Assembly (NCBI RefSeq): GCF_905475395.1
Contig: NC_058339.1
Location: 6,952,001-7,016,000 of the forward strand
Direction of reading: 5' to 3'
Source of the DNA: Chrysoperla carnea
Lineage: Eukaryota; Arthropoda; Insecta; Neuroptera; Chrysopidae
Length of the DNA stretch: 64,000 bases
This document shows, in pieces, positions 53,501-64,000 of the stretch (its first letter is position 1; every line of letters starts with the position of its first letter). A program made the translations under genes and the position numbers. A model generated the notes under the pieces. That model was not told the origin of the DNA. It did no database searches and saw only the letters and a list, made by a program, of their open reading frames with translations.

Positions 53501-55312
53501 GCATGTAAAAGTCACTGTCTTCCCATTATACACTTTATTTGTGCACTATTGATGTACTTGCACTCTGCTAGTGTGTTTAACGGGTTTCAACTTGCAATTT
53601 CATCATATAAAAAGTATTAAAATAATATTGCATATTAAAATAATATTGCTAAAATTTCAATTAAATTATGCGATATTAGGTAGTTCCGGACATCAAACAA
53701 TGCCGTAACTTTCCCAATATGAGACTGAATAAGTACACAAAGATGTATTATATCCGCTTCTTTACTAGAAAAATTTACGAGATCAAATTTTTTAAAGAAA
53801 TAAAATTGTATTCATGAATGGGAGAAATGAAAAAAATAAGTTGATTTAGGAAATTTTTTTTATGGTGTTTACCAAATTTTAACCCTAAATTATTGTACCT
53901 TTTGTAATGAAATTTCTTGGAAATTTACTTCATATATTTATAAATTCTCATTGATTCTAAATATAGATTATTAGTTATTGGTTGATGGTTTTTTTGTGAG
54001 TTCATATTGTTGGAACAAACATAAATAAAAACAGTATTTGGTAATTAATTTTCTTTTTTTGATTGCAAAATAATCAGAATATTGATGTTTTGTATAATAA
54101 ACCATGAACTGAGTCTGCTAAATGTTGATCGTTAGCTGAACTTAAGTAGGTCTATTTGCCAATAGAGTAGTCAGTAAAAAAACGCTTATTCGATCCTTAA
54201 TTGAATGTTTGCAAATGGTGGATTTGGGAGTTATGCCATGGTATTACCAATGTTAGCTAATTAGTTGCGAGATAAACATCTGCAAAGTTCGTGCACAATT
54301 TGGTGCACAACAGTGCTCCTGCCAATTCGAGCGCGAAGCAAACACTGCCGTACCATCCTTTACTGTAACCGCCGCATTTTCGGGCCCCTATTTGAGAATC
54401 TTTGGATAAGACCAGAACGCAGAAAATTAACTATAATAATAAAGAAATCGCAGTAAGAAATCTTAGAATTGGCACGACTAGATTTCATTACTTTTCAGAG
54501 ATAAACAAGCAGCTCCATCGAAACTTGGCTAGTTTTTTACAGAATGTTTTTGGTGGGATTTTGAGTTTTTAACATAAATTCTATATTGAAGTGATTTTAA
54601 AGGTATGCTTGATTGTGGACCGAGACTAATTTTGACAAGATTGTCAATCAAATCATTGTCAAACGAATGACATCTGTATTTTTATGAAAATTTATATCTG
54701 TGGATTCTGATTTCATAATTTTAATTGTGTCATATATAAATTTCATTTAGAGGTTGGACAAACAAAAATTTTTCATGGACAAATGTGGACAAAGGAATCC
54801 AATTTGGGGTGCTATTTTCACAGAGCTAAACGTAATAATATTATATTGACATTATACTTGGTTAGTTTTGAAATTAGAATGTTTTTGCCAAATCATGGTG
54901 CTATGTCGTTTTTAAAATTTTTAACATATTATTTATGAGTTATTTAACGTTCAAATAACCTTACAACTAAAAGTGCATTCGCATGAACTATTGTTTTCAA
55001 ATGTAACTTATTAGTAATAGTTCTCTATTAATACTTTTTGGGAAAGTTATTTTTGATATTCTTTACGTCATTAATAACACATAAATTGTTATCTTAAGGA
55101 TAAAAATAGATTCATATTATTGTATTATTCTTTTTATTTTTATTATAATATATATTTTATATCAAACTATCCGTTACTCCTTGGCTTCGATGCACAATGC
55201 CAATTTTATAAATATATATGAGTATTTCACGTAACTGCAGATTCGTTTAAATTTTCATTTTTATATTTATTATCTGAAAGTATATTTTAAAAAATTTCAT
55301 CTCGTTTCGATA

Positions 55313-55709
55313 TTCGTTGTGTGCGTAGTCATGGTAGAGACAATAAAATCGATGCCAGCGCCTCCAGTGAAAAATTTTGGCGTTAAAGGGGGCTGTTATT
55401 ACTAATTTGCAATTCTTTACATTTTAATGTTATAGAAAATTTCAAATTAAAATTATTGAAAAACACTAATTAATTAAACTTAATGCATTAAAAATTGTGA
55501 AAATAAGAAATCAAATTACATAAATATTATTTTTCAAATGTAAATTATCATAATTATTTATTTAAATTTGTGAGACAATAATATTAAATTTTCAATGTAA
55601 GTCATAAATACAATCCATACAATTATATATGCATCCATACAATTCTATAATTAAAGTAGTGTATCGTTACCATGGAAACGCCTCCAATAAAACCCACGCA
55701 CGGTGCGAA
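55313..55709. mobile_element. MITE A (397 bp), copy 4
   Basis: Same orientation as the 7.2-kb copy: TTCGTTGTGTGCGTAGTCAT to CACGCACGGTGCGAA, TA on both sides. It is nearly identical in sequence and identical in length to copies 1 and 2. Confidence 0.85.
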
Positions 55710-57351
55710 TAAGTACCTTAGTGTGTTTCATTCATAAATATTTATTATCACTTGAACTGACATGAATAGTGCCTCATTTACTTTAAGGACTATTTAAATG
55801 ATTCAAGTAGTTAAGAGACAATTAAATTATTAAGTGGCTGTATGATTTATAAAATTTGAATTGATAATAAGTCTATAAGTGGCAATGGAAAAGCTATTCG
55901 TAATTTTAATTGAGCATAAAAATATCATAAAATTTTTAAATTTTATAATCCTTTTTATTTGTTGTATTTCTGTGAAAATCCGAATATTGCGAAAGACATT
56001 TATTCACTCAGATTTTTTTAAATGTACTTCAATGTTTACTTCAAAAATTCTTCGACTTGATTTCTACAAATTCTTCGACTTATTTTCCTGAATCCTTTTT
56101 ATGTGAATTTTCGGAATCATTTCACAAAGTTTAATCTGATAGTTTCGTGCCTTTTTAGGCTTCCAAGACGTTAACTGAGTTGATTTATCAGCATATACAT
56201 TAACATTTTTCAAAAACTTGAATCAACCCAAAAGTAAAAATCATAACAACGCTTTCTTACGGTTCTTACCTAGTATAGCACATAAGAAAAATAAATATTT
56301 TCGCATAGTATATAAAAAAGTAATAGTAATAAAATATTTCTTAGAAAAAATTCTCTACATATGCAAAACATTTTTCATAATCCGAGATGGTATCAATATG
56401 CTTCAAAATCGATATGACTGTTATGTTATTTTTCATCGTAAAAAATACAAAAATATGTTTAAATTTCACAGAAACAATAAAATTATCATTTTTTACAACT
56501 TCCGTTCCTAGAAATACTTGTTAAATATCAAAAATTTAAATTACTCATGATACATATTTCAATCGTTGAAAATATTCGACAAAAACATAATACAGTCAAG
56601 AAAAGTTTAAAATATTTTCCCGGTACTAAACCTTTAAGAATCCCTGCAAACGCATTATTATTGCTCGGAAAGAAATCTGTTACAGACCATTAAAAAATGA
56701 ATAAAACTGATCACTTGCCCGGCTAGGTTTTTCAGAAAATATGAAAAGTAAGAAAAAGTTTTATATACAAATCGATCGAAAATTTTCTGCCCGATAACTT
56801 TGGACTAACGTATTTTTTCTCTAAAAAAAACCTGGAAAATCCGGAATCGTTTATTTTCCCAAAATTACTCTTTTTTTCTGCGAATTTGTTTTTTACAGAT
56901 AAGCTAAAAATTGACATAGTTGACATTGCTGTACTCAAAACTTCAGTAAATTTCATCTAACTTGATGGGAAATGTTATTTCCAGAATTGAAATTTCGTTC
57001 AACATTTTCTTAGAGAATGAGAAAAAAGAATCTTAAATAAATATTTGTAGTTAAAATTTACAAATATTTTTTTACTTTAAAATTGCACTTTTGAATAGTA
57101 GGATGAACGTCATCCACGTGACTACTTACGGTTCTCAGTGAAGCACAACTACTGTAAGATTAATTAGAGGTAAATATTATATTACTTATTTAATAAAAAA
57201 AAATAAACACTTTAAATAATTAAAATAATATAATAATGGAAAATTTGTTTACATCGTTGACATTCACATTTTCCATAATAATAAATATAAATAATAAATA
57301 ATACAGAACGGCTTCTTTATCATTTTTTTTCATATATAAAATTCTTCTTAA

Positions 57352-57677
57352 TACAGTATAATCTCGATAACTTAAACCTCGGTAACATAAAAACCTCTGT
57401 TACTTCAAAAAATACTATGTTCCCTTCCCATCAGAGCCCAAAACCTCTATAACTTTAAATACGCAACCTCTATAACTTAAATAAATAATCTCTGTATAGG
57501 CCCTCAGTAACTACATAGAAACATGTACATACCTCTATATTAACTAGGGTACATAGAAACATGTAAATACCTCTATATTAACCTTTACCTAACATAGACC
57601 CTTGATAACTTAAAACCTCTATAACTTAAAATATTTTGTGTTTCCCTTGGACTTTAACTTATCGAGGTTCTACTGTA
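57352..57677. mobile_element. pogo/Tigger-like MITE, second type
   Basis: Ends TACAGTATAATCTCGATAAC and TTATCGAGGTTCTACTGTA are imperfect inverted repeats of the pogo type, with TA at both ends. The interior repeats ACCTCTATAACTTAAA several times and duplicates TACATAGAAACATGTACATA directly. It is non-coding. Confidence 0.8.
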
Positions 57678-57689
57678 TTTCTATTTGAC

Positions 57690-57834
57690 TCCGCGTGTAG
57701 TCATGTTAGGGAGAATCAGATCGACGCTAAAGCTTCCACTGAATAATTTTGGCGATAAAGGAACCTCTTATGGGTAGTTTTCAATTGTTTACATGGAAAT
57801 GATATAGTGAATGTCAAATTAAAATTATTGAGAA
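57690..57834. mobile_element. MITE A fragment (about 145 bp)
   Basis: CCGCGTGTAGTCATGTTAGG, TTTTGGCGATAAAGGA and ATGTCAAATTAAAATTATTG match the left third of MITE A with more divergence than the full copies. It is cut exactly where repeat B begins. Confidence 0.65.
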
Positions 57835-58210
57835 ACAAGTGAAAACGAAGAATTGACTGAGTTAATTGTTGAAATACTATGTATAGACAAGGTTGATGAC
57901 GCAATCGTTTGTTTTTTTAAATCATGTAAGTAACGAAAGATATCCACTATTAGAAAGCCACACACCCATTTGCACCTAATTTGTGTCCTGGTGGACAAAC
58001 AGTGATTTTAACGAAAAAATGTTTCTATCTCTATAACAATTTACAAGATGTGTCCTACGGGACCAAAGCCCAATTGGCCTATGTTGCTAATTTAACCAAC
58101 CGAAAATGTACGTACCAATTAGGTCATGATATGAACACCTGTACCAAAATTTTTTCGTAGGATCATTATTTTTAAGCGTTACAAACTTGTAACTAAATTT
58201 AGTATAAATT
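57835..58210 (+). repeat. Repeat B, joined directly to a MITE A fragment
   Basis: AAGTGAAAACGAAGAATTGA, GTTAATTGTTGAAATACTAT, ATTGGCCTATGTTGCTAATT and AAGCGTTACAAACTTGTAAC. It is diverged, with internal deletions. Confidence 0.7.
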
Positions 58211-58287
58211 GATATATTTTATACTCTATTTCTATAATTGACTGCAGACCTCTTCGCTTCCTGGATAAGCTGAGGAATCAATTCATA

Positions 58288-58646
58288 ATATCCCTGATAA
58301 AAAAAATTTGATTTATGAGTAGGAAATTTCCAATTCAACCAATCGGAACGAGTAGGATTCAATTGGAAAAATTTGTTTGGATTTATTTCGATTTATACCA
58401 ATTGAAACCAATTCAAAATTTCAAATGGAAATGAAATTGAAATGAATCGGATTTAATTGAAAAAAATTTCCAATTCATTTCGATTGAATTCCAATTCATT
58501 CCGATAGAACTTATCGTAAATTTCTCATTGATTCCAATTCATGAATGGGATCGAATTGAAAATTTTTTATTGGATTCTATTGGATTGAATCGGAATTAAT
58601 TGGAAATTTTAATCGGAATTGAATCGGACTTTTATGCCAGGGATAT
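58288..58646. mobile_element. TIR element with an interior built of AATTGGAA/TTCCAATT motifs
   Basis: Ends ATATCCCTGATAAAA and TTTTATGCCAGGGATAT are inverted repeats. The interior of about 330 bp is made of many overlapping short variants of GAATTGGAA, TTCCAATTCA and GAATCGGA in both orientations. No open frame. Confidence 0.75.
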
Positions 58647-59235
58647 ATCTATCCATACATTACATATATAGAAATTACATCATGAACAAAATTAAATGTT
58701 TATATTATTTCTCGAGCTTTTTTTTTCCTAAGCAGTACATTGTAAAATGAGAAGTAAATCATAAAATTTGATTAAGGAATAAAGAAGTTTTTGCGTACCG
58801 CCAGGAATAACCAGGCTAAAGAAATACTACATACGCCTGATTATCTGATTCATGTATGAAGTTACACTCTGTATTAAATAGTAATTTCAATAATTATATT
58901 TAGTAGCTTAGGTCAGTACATAGTTTTTATTTAGTTGTTAATATATTGCGTTTTACTTTTTTTACACTTTTCTAATCATTAATTTTCTAAATCCGATTAT
59001 AAAATGCTAATACATTCAATTATGTGAATTCTGTTTTAAAGAATTTACTTTCTTAAATAATCAGAAAATTTCCATGGAATATTAGGTAATGTAAATTTTC
59101 TTTTATTTCTATTTTTTACGTGTTAATATATTTTTTTGTATATTTCTACTTCTTACTTTTTATGATATTTCGATTCCCTAAAAATGATAATGATAACAAA
59201 AATTAAAAATTTTATTTATGAATTAACCACTCTTT

Positions 59236-59330
59236 TAAAACGCCTTTTGTGAAAAGTTCATATCAACTCTCTGTACGATTTATGAGAAATTAACTATCAA
59301 AGTCAGTGTGTTTTTATCATAAAAAGAGCA
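59236..59330 (+). repeat. Dispersed repeat J, copy 1
   Basis: AAAGTTCATATCAACTCTCT, GTACGATTTATGAGAAATTA and ACTATCAAAGTCAGTGTG match 63780-63840 (copy 2) with few changes. Confidence 0.55.
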
Positions 59331-59529
59331 AATTTCTTATCAATCGTACAAAGACGGTTTTACAAAAAACGTATAAAAGGTGGATTTATTGATAAATAAT
59401 TTATTTAGTTTTTGGTATCATTTTCATTTTCATTGTTTATCAAATAAAATGCTCGAATTTTACCATTATAAGTGTCATAGCTATAACATTATATGTGAAT
59501 TACATATTTATAATGTAATTTGGTGTCTA

Positions 59530-59640
59530 ACCTCTGTACCTACAAATATGTACGGCGTTGCTGGATACTAACGCTGCATAAGTATTCGAAGCGAATTACA
59601 TAAATGCCGTACAAAAATAATTTTCGTTTATAAAATTAAC
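59530..59640 (+). repeat. Dispersed repeat H, copy 2
   Basis: ATGTACGGCGTTGCTGGATA through GCGAATTACATAAATGCCGT matches 948-1013. Confidence 0.55.
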
Positions 59641-61744
59641 TTTTCCGGTGAAGTTGCAGAGGTGAGACACTTTAAGAGGTGTAACATACTCACCTGTACC
59701 CCGTAAAACTATCGCCTAGGTGCTTAAACTTAGTATTACAGAAAGGAGCATCTTTTTCAACATGATTCCTTTTGAGTCATTTCATCCGAAAATTTTTTAG
59801 CATGAGCTTGTAGTCTATTAAGTCATATAGAAAAAAATTTGAGTTTTTTTAAAATTGTAACTAAGCAATTAATTTTTTATTGTCGTTAGTTAGTATTTTG
59901 TTAATTTATACAATTTACTGTTTAGTGTGTACCTATTGCCTAGAACAGGCGCTGGGTGAAGATGAGGATGCAAAATTTTCAATCTTGATTTTTCTTCTCG
60001 AATTATTTAGAAATTAGAAGTGCACATTCAAGTATATTTCTAATTTTATCAGTGGTTAGTTAAGATCAATTTAAGGCAATATCACTTTAAGGCAACACAA
60101 TTTTGTATAAGCTTTTTTAATGAAGCTGAACGTTTCAAAGGTAGTAGAGCTTATTTCGAGTTAATGTATCCTGGAACTTAGAAAATAGAATCATTACTTT
60201 AGTAAAATTAAAATTAAAACTGTAAAAGCTGCACTACCTAACAGGCATACGTGCCTTTCGGATGTATTGTATTGACGCAGAGAAGCAATAAAATGGTAAC
60301 TTTTTTCGAAACAAGTTTAATTTTTAGGGAAATCATTACTTTTATGTAACTTATGTTCATAAATTACTCGGTCCACTAAAGACAAAAGGTCCTTAGCATG
60401 CTGCCCGATTGATATTGGTTACGCACCCCTCAGATAAATTTTTACTCAACGATCTTCCTCCCCAACCCGTCCTGGCTTCTTTCCTATAATTACGCTACTG
60501 TATAAGAATGTGAAAGCAGTTTTTTTTAAATTAAGTGAGAAATAAAAATGCTTGTATTGACGTCAATCGTTGAGATTAATATGCACATAAAATTTATTAA
60601 TCTTTTTTGTGGAATGAAATATTTTTAAATAAAAAAAAAATATATAAGCTATTGCTTTAATTTACATATGTAAAACTAGACGCGGTTATTTACTTCCATT
60701 AAATGGTATTTCACATCCAAAAGTGATGATCCAGTTACTATGTCTAAGATGTACAGATGTTTTCGTTGGAGAATTCACTTAATTGAAGAATTTCTACTCT
60801 GTAGTTGTAGTCTTAAATCATGGAACTCACGTCAGAAAATAAATTCAGAAAATGGCATTCAGTTACGTGAAAGGAAACACCAATCAGAAAGTGTCACGTT
60901 ACGCCATGTCAAACGCTATTAATGTTATTTACATTTAGATAGAACGAAGCAAGTTACTTGATTTATTGTCATACACAAAAAAGATAGTTTTCTAACAGGG
61001 CTTTTCATTTACAAAATGATTCTTTTTTGTTTCAACTGTTTTCAATTAAGTAAAGACATATCTTATATCTTTTATCCTTGTCAAAATAAGCTACTTAAAA
61101 AAGATAAAATATATTTAACTTTCTTAGGTTGAATAGTTTTTTGACAAATGTCCAAAACAAAAGCAAATCAATGAAAAGGTTTACTGGTTACAATTTTCAT
61201 ACACAAAAATGATTGCCAATCCTAGATGTCATTCTAGACGCCATGACACTATACACTGTTTTCGAAGTACATGAACTACACTGTTTTCAGGACAAAAGCC
61301 TATTTAAGAGTAATACAATAACTATTAAATTATGGAAGTCTTGTTACGTTATATAGCATGTACTTTAAAACTTTATATTAATTAGTGATTTTTAATGACT
61401 ATTTTCGATTGATTTTTTTTTTTTGGTTTGGCTATTAAAATTTAATACGAATATTTCTGATATTGATAAGGAAATGTTTTCTGGAACTCGCATACATATA
61501 GCGTAAAATTTAATATATCATACTTTACACTAATATTAATTTTATTTTGCTTTTCTTATGTAATAGGAATGAGTGCAGCAGTTGTTTGGGACAACTAAGG
61601 TTATAAGTTCGTTTTCTCTAATAACTTAACACACTTAACGAATCGATTTTCAATATCGGCCTAGAAAATAAATCAATCCGTTAATAAAATACAAAATACA
61701 TTTCAAAAGTCATGTTAAATAAATTTGAGAAAGTCGAGAACAAA

Positions 61745-62275
61745 TTTTTGTTTCCGATAAAACTCTGTAAAACTGTGTAAAACTATTTGTGTCCAATTTT
61801 GGATTATATCTAAAAATCCACGCATCCAATCATTAAATAAACCTTATTTTTGGATTTTTTGGGTCAAAATTACCTTATATTATGAATTTTATCGATATCG
61901 AAGGCATGAAAAATTGTTCGATTTTCGGCATTTTTCTTAAGGGGTAGTACCCCTTAGAAAAAATCGAAAAAATTTTTGTTTTCGATTTTGAGAAAACACT
62001 GTTATATAAGGTAATTTAGACCCAAAAAATACAAAAATCGCGTTTATGTACCGATTGAAAGCATAGTTTCTGAGCAAATCGCTCTTCGTATAGAATTTTG
62101 GATTATATTTCAAAAGCCACGCATCCAATCATTAAATAAACCCGATTTTTGGATTTTTTAGGTCAAAATTACATTATATAATGAATTTTATCGATATCGA
62201 AGGCCAAAAAAATTCTCAGTTTTTTGCAAAATTCTTAATACCCCTTAGAAAAAATCGAAATGATCGGGAAAAAAT
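61745..62275. repeat. Diverged subfamily of repeat C, about 1.7 units (period about 300 bp)
   Basis: CGCATCCAATCATTAAATAA occurs at about 61821 and 62120. The core is AAGGGGTAGTACCCCTTAG, a three-base insertion in the usual GGGGTACCCC. GGTCAAAATTACCTTATAT is retained, but the flanks are clearly diverged from the 29- and 46-kb arrays. Confidence 0.7.
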
Positions 62276-63739
62276 TATGTCAATATTGAAATCATGTCAA
62301 TCAATATTGACATAATAATAACACAAAATAGCATGAGGAAAATGTTTTTTTAATCGAAAAATTTGATTTTGTTTATATATCATAAAAAATTCGCATTCCA
62401 CGAAACTTTTGTACGCACTAGTCGTGGATTCACGGATATTCAATTGTAATTTCCATTTTTCAACGTAAATTACATAATTAATGCCTTGAAATTCTTAGAC
62501 TTTTCCACAATAAATTCAATAAATTGCATAAAATTAATTAAAAATTGATCATTTGCTCACTCAATCAGAAAATAAATTCATTATTCTTAATTAAAAGGAA
62601 AAATTCCTCGATGAAAGAAAATTTTTCAATTCGTAAATAAACTAAGTACTTTGTAGTATAGGTAGTTTAGAATCATTTCTAGTTTAAGGTAGTTTAGTTT
62701 AATTTACCTCCATTTCTCATTTAAGAAAAAAAGTGAAATTAACTTTAAAAAAAAAAATTTGGTCATAGGTAATTTCTTGGAAAATTCGGGACTCAATTCT
62801 TCAAAGCGTCCTGGTTAGAAGTTCCAATACACCAAGCTTTATTCTATAAACCGTTTTCGAGTGGCCTACGAAGACATTGATAAAAAGTTCATTGTCAACC
62901 TATGTTGTCTTTTAACGCTCTCTAGACACCAAACGCGTGTACCGATTTTAATGATAATTACGTTAATCGATTTGTCTATTTAATAGTTATTCAATGATAC
63001 CCCACTTGACATAGTTCGCGAAATTCTTTTTTTTCTTTTTCACAATATGGCTTCTGGTGGTCGCCATATTGAATTTTCATTACTGCCATATCTTCATTAG
63101 CTCTCGCTAGGTTAAGACAAATCGATTGACGTGAGAATCATCTAAATCGGTCTATGCCTTCAGTAGGGTAAAAATTAGCTCAAATTTAGGTTTATAGGAT
63201 TAATTTGGTGAGTAAAAAGTTTGATTTTCCCGTTAACGGGATAGTAACTCAAATTGTAGCTTACTCAATTTTTAATTAAAACAAAAAAAAATAAATCCTT
63301 GAATACTATAAGATTTTCTTTATTAGTTCTTGAACTATACAGGTAGTAATTATAATTAATTCATCGTATGTCAATAATTTTCCATAAATTTACTATAAAT
63401 AAATTCGATGCTTATCAATAATAATTTTACTTGCGTCCATAAATAAGCACAAATAGCTTAACCCCATAAAATAGATTCTAGATTCTATAAACAGATAACT
63501 TCTAAGCTTTAATGATATACAGTGATCTAAAAAACAGAGTGATATATTTTAAAACGTTTCTGACGAAAGTTTCGTCATTTGAAGATTCAGAGTCATTTAA
63601 AAATATCGAAAATTTTATTAGATCGATTTTTTAAATTTTATAGAAAATTCACAAAGAGCAAATAGTGTTATCATTTTAAGATATTTCGATATCGAAAAAA
63701 TGAAAATGATCAAAAAAATTTGAAATTTGATTAATCAAT

Positions 63740-63860
63740 TAATCATCCTTGTATGACCCATACAAGGCCCATTTTTGTGACAAATTCATATCGATTGTCT
63801 GTACGGTTTTGGAGAAATTAACTATTAAAGTCACTGTTTTTACCAAAAAAAACCTTTTCA
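63740..63860 (+). repeat. Dispersed repeat J, copy 2
   Basis: ACAAATTCATATCGATTGTC, GTACGGTTTTGGAGAAATTA and ACTATTAAAGTCACTGT; see 59236-59330. Confidence 0.55.
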
Positions 63861-63879
63861 TTTTTGAGGAATATTATTG

Positions 63880-64000
63880 ACTAGCTGACCCGGTGAACTT
63901 CGTATCACATGCAACTTTTTTTTTTACAACCTTTGGTTCCTGATTATGTCAACCTTTAAACTCTAATTTATTTTTGTCAAAAATTAACACTGGTTGTATT
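63880..64000 (+). repeat. Dispersed repeat starting CTAGCTGACCCGG, cut by the window edge
   Basis: CTAGCTGACCCGGTGAACTT followed by CGTATCACATGC is a sequence type commonly found at the start of interspersed repeats in arthropod genomes. Only the first about 120 bp are in the window. Confidence 0.4.

Larger units (their letters stand above)
45606..64000. other. Repeat-filled region after the last recognised exon
   Basis: I found no exon with good splice sites and phase here; it is probably intron of the gene starting at 32340 or intergenic DNA. It is dominated by repeats A, B, C, D and several TIR elements. Stretches without an assigned repeat include 47.0-47.5, 52.6-53.4, 54.5-55.3, 55.8-57.3, 58.7-59.2, 59.7-61.7 and 62.3-63.7 kb, where I see only AT-rich sequence with chance open frames under 100 codons. 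Confidence 0.45.

Noticed and set aside
60740..60922. 60-codon frame in a slightly GC-richer patch
   Set aside because: No domain, no flanking splice sites in phase; possible old transposon sequence but unsupported.

Overview
The window is AT-rich, intron-rich eukaryotic nuclear DNA, almost certainly from an insect or another arthropod. Genes have GT...AG introns, many of only 55-120 bp. The recognisable proteins are animal families: rotatin/Ana3, an acid phosphatase type 7-like purple acid phosphatase, and a SPOP-like MATH-BTB protein. More than half of the sequence is non-coding and packed with MITE-like elements, a tRNA-derived SINE, a decayed LINE and short satellite-like arrays. I saw nothing prokaryotic, no CRISPR array, no functional rRNA or tRNA gene and no virus. 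The insect order cannot be decided from the sequence alone.

Layout. 1-1.56 kb: three 5' exons of an unidentified minus-strand gene rich in Ser/Thr-Pro motifs, running off the left edge. 1.56-5.15 kb: intergenic, with repeats. 5.15-7.89 kb: a complete four-exon secreted purple acid phosphatase on the minus strand (436 aa). 7.9-11.2 kb: intergenic. 11.19-12.25 kb: an intronless MATH-BTB (CUL3 adaptor type) gene, plus strand. 13.35-27.43 kb: a complete rotatin gene on the plus strand, about 27 exons and about 2,340 codons, with transposon debris in at least seven introns. 27.4-32.3 kb: a repeat-dense intergenic stretch. 32.34-45.6 kb: two small phase-0 exons of an unidentified plus-strand gene separated by a 13.1-kb intron. 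That intron holds a two-exon gene for a small predicted secreted protein (37.24-38.78 kb), a 5'-truncated LINE with its target-site duplication, a SINE and a large foldback element. 45.6-64 kb: no convincing exon; probably further intron of the same gene, filled with repeats.

Repeat landscape. I assign working letters. A: a MITE of about 397 bp flanked by TA (four near-complete copies and one fragment). B: an interspersed repeat of about 0.4-0.55 kb (seven copies). C: a tandem unit of about 300-307 bp organised around a palindromic GGGGTACCCC core (five loci). D: a unit often next to C that shares its interior with a TIR element at 30.3 kb. G: a repeat near 6.3, 10.1 and 20.2 kb. There are also several single TIR or foldback elements.

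The genes do not form an obvious pathway. Rotatin acts at centrioles and cilia, the phosphatase is secreted or lysosomal, and the BTB protein is a putative ubiquitin-ligase adaptor. The points most worth following are the nested small secreted-protein gene, the unidentified Ser/Thr-Pro-rich N-terminus, two splice/frame anomalies in rotatin, the GGGGTACCCC satellite family and the 0.7-kb foldback element. I found no convincing new multi-gene system.
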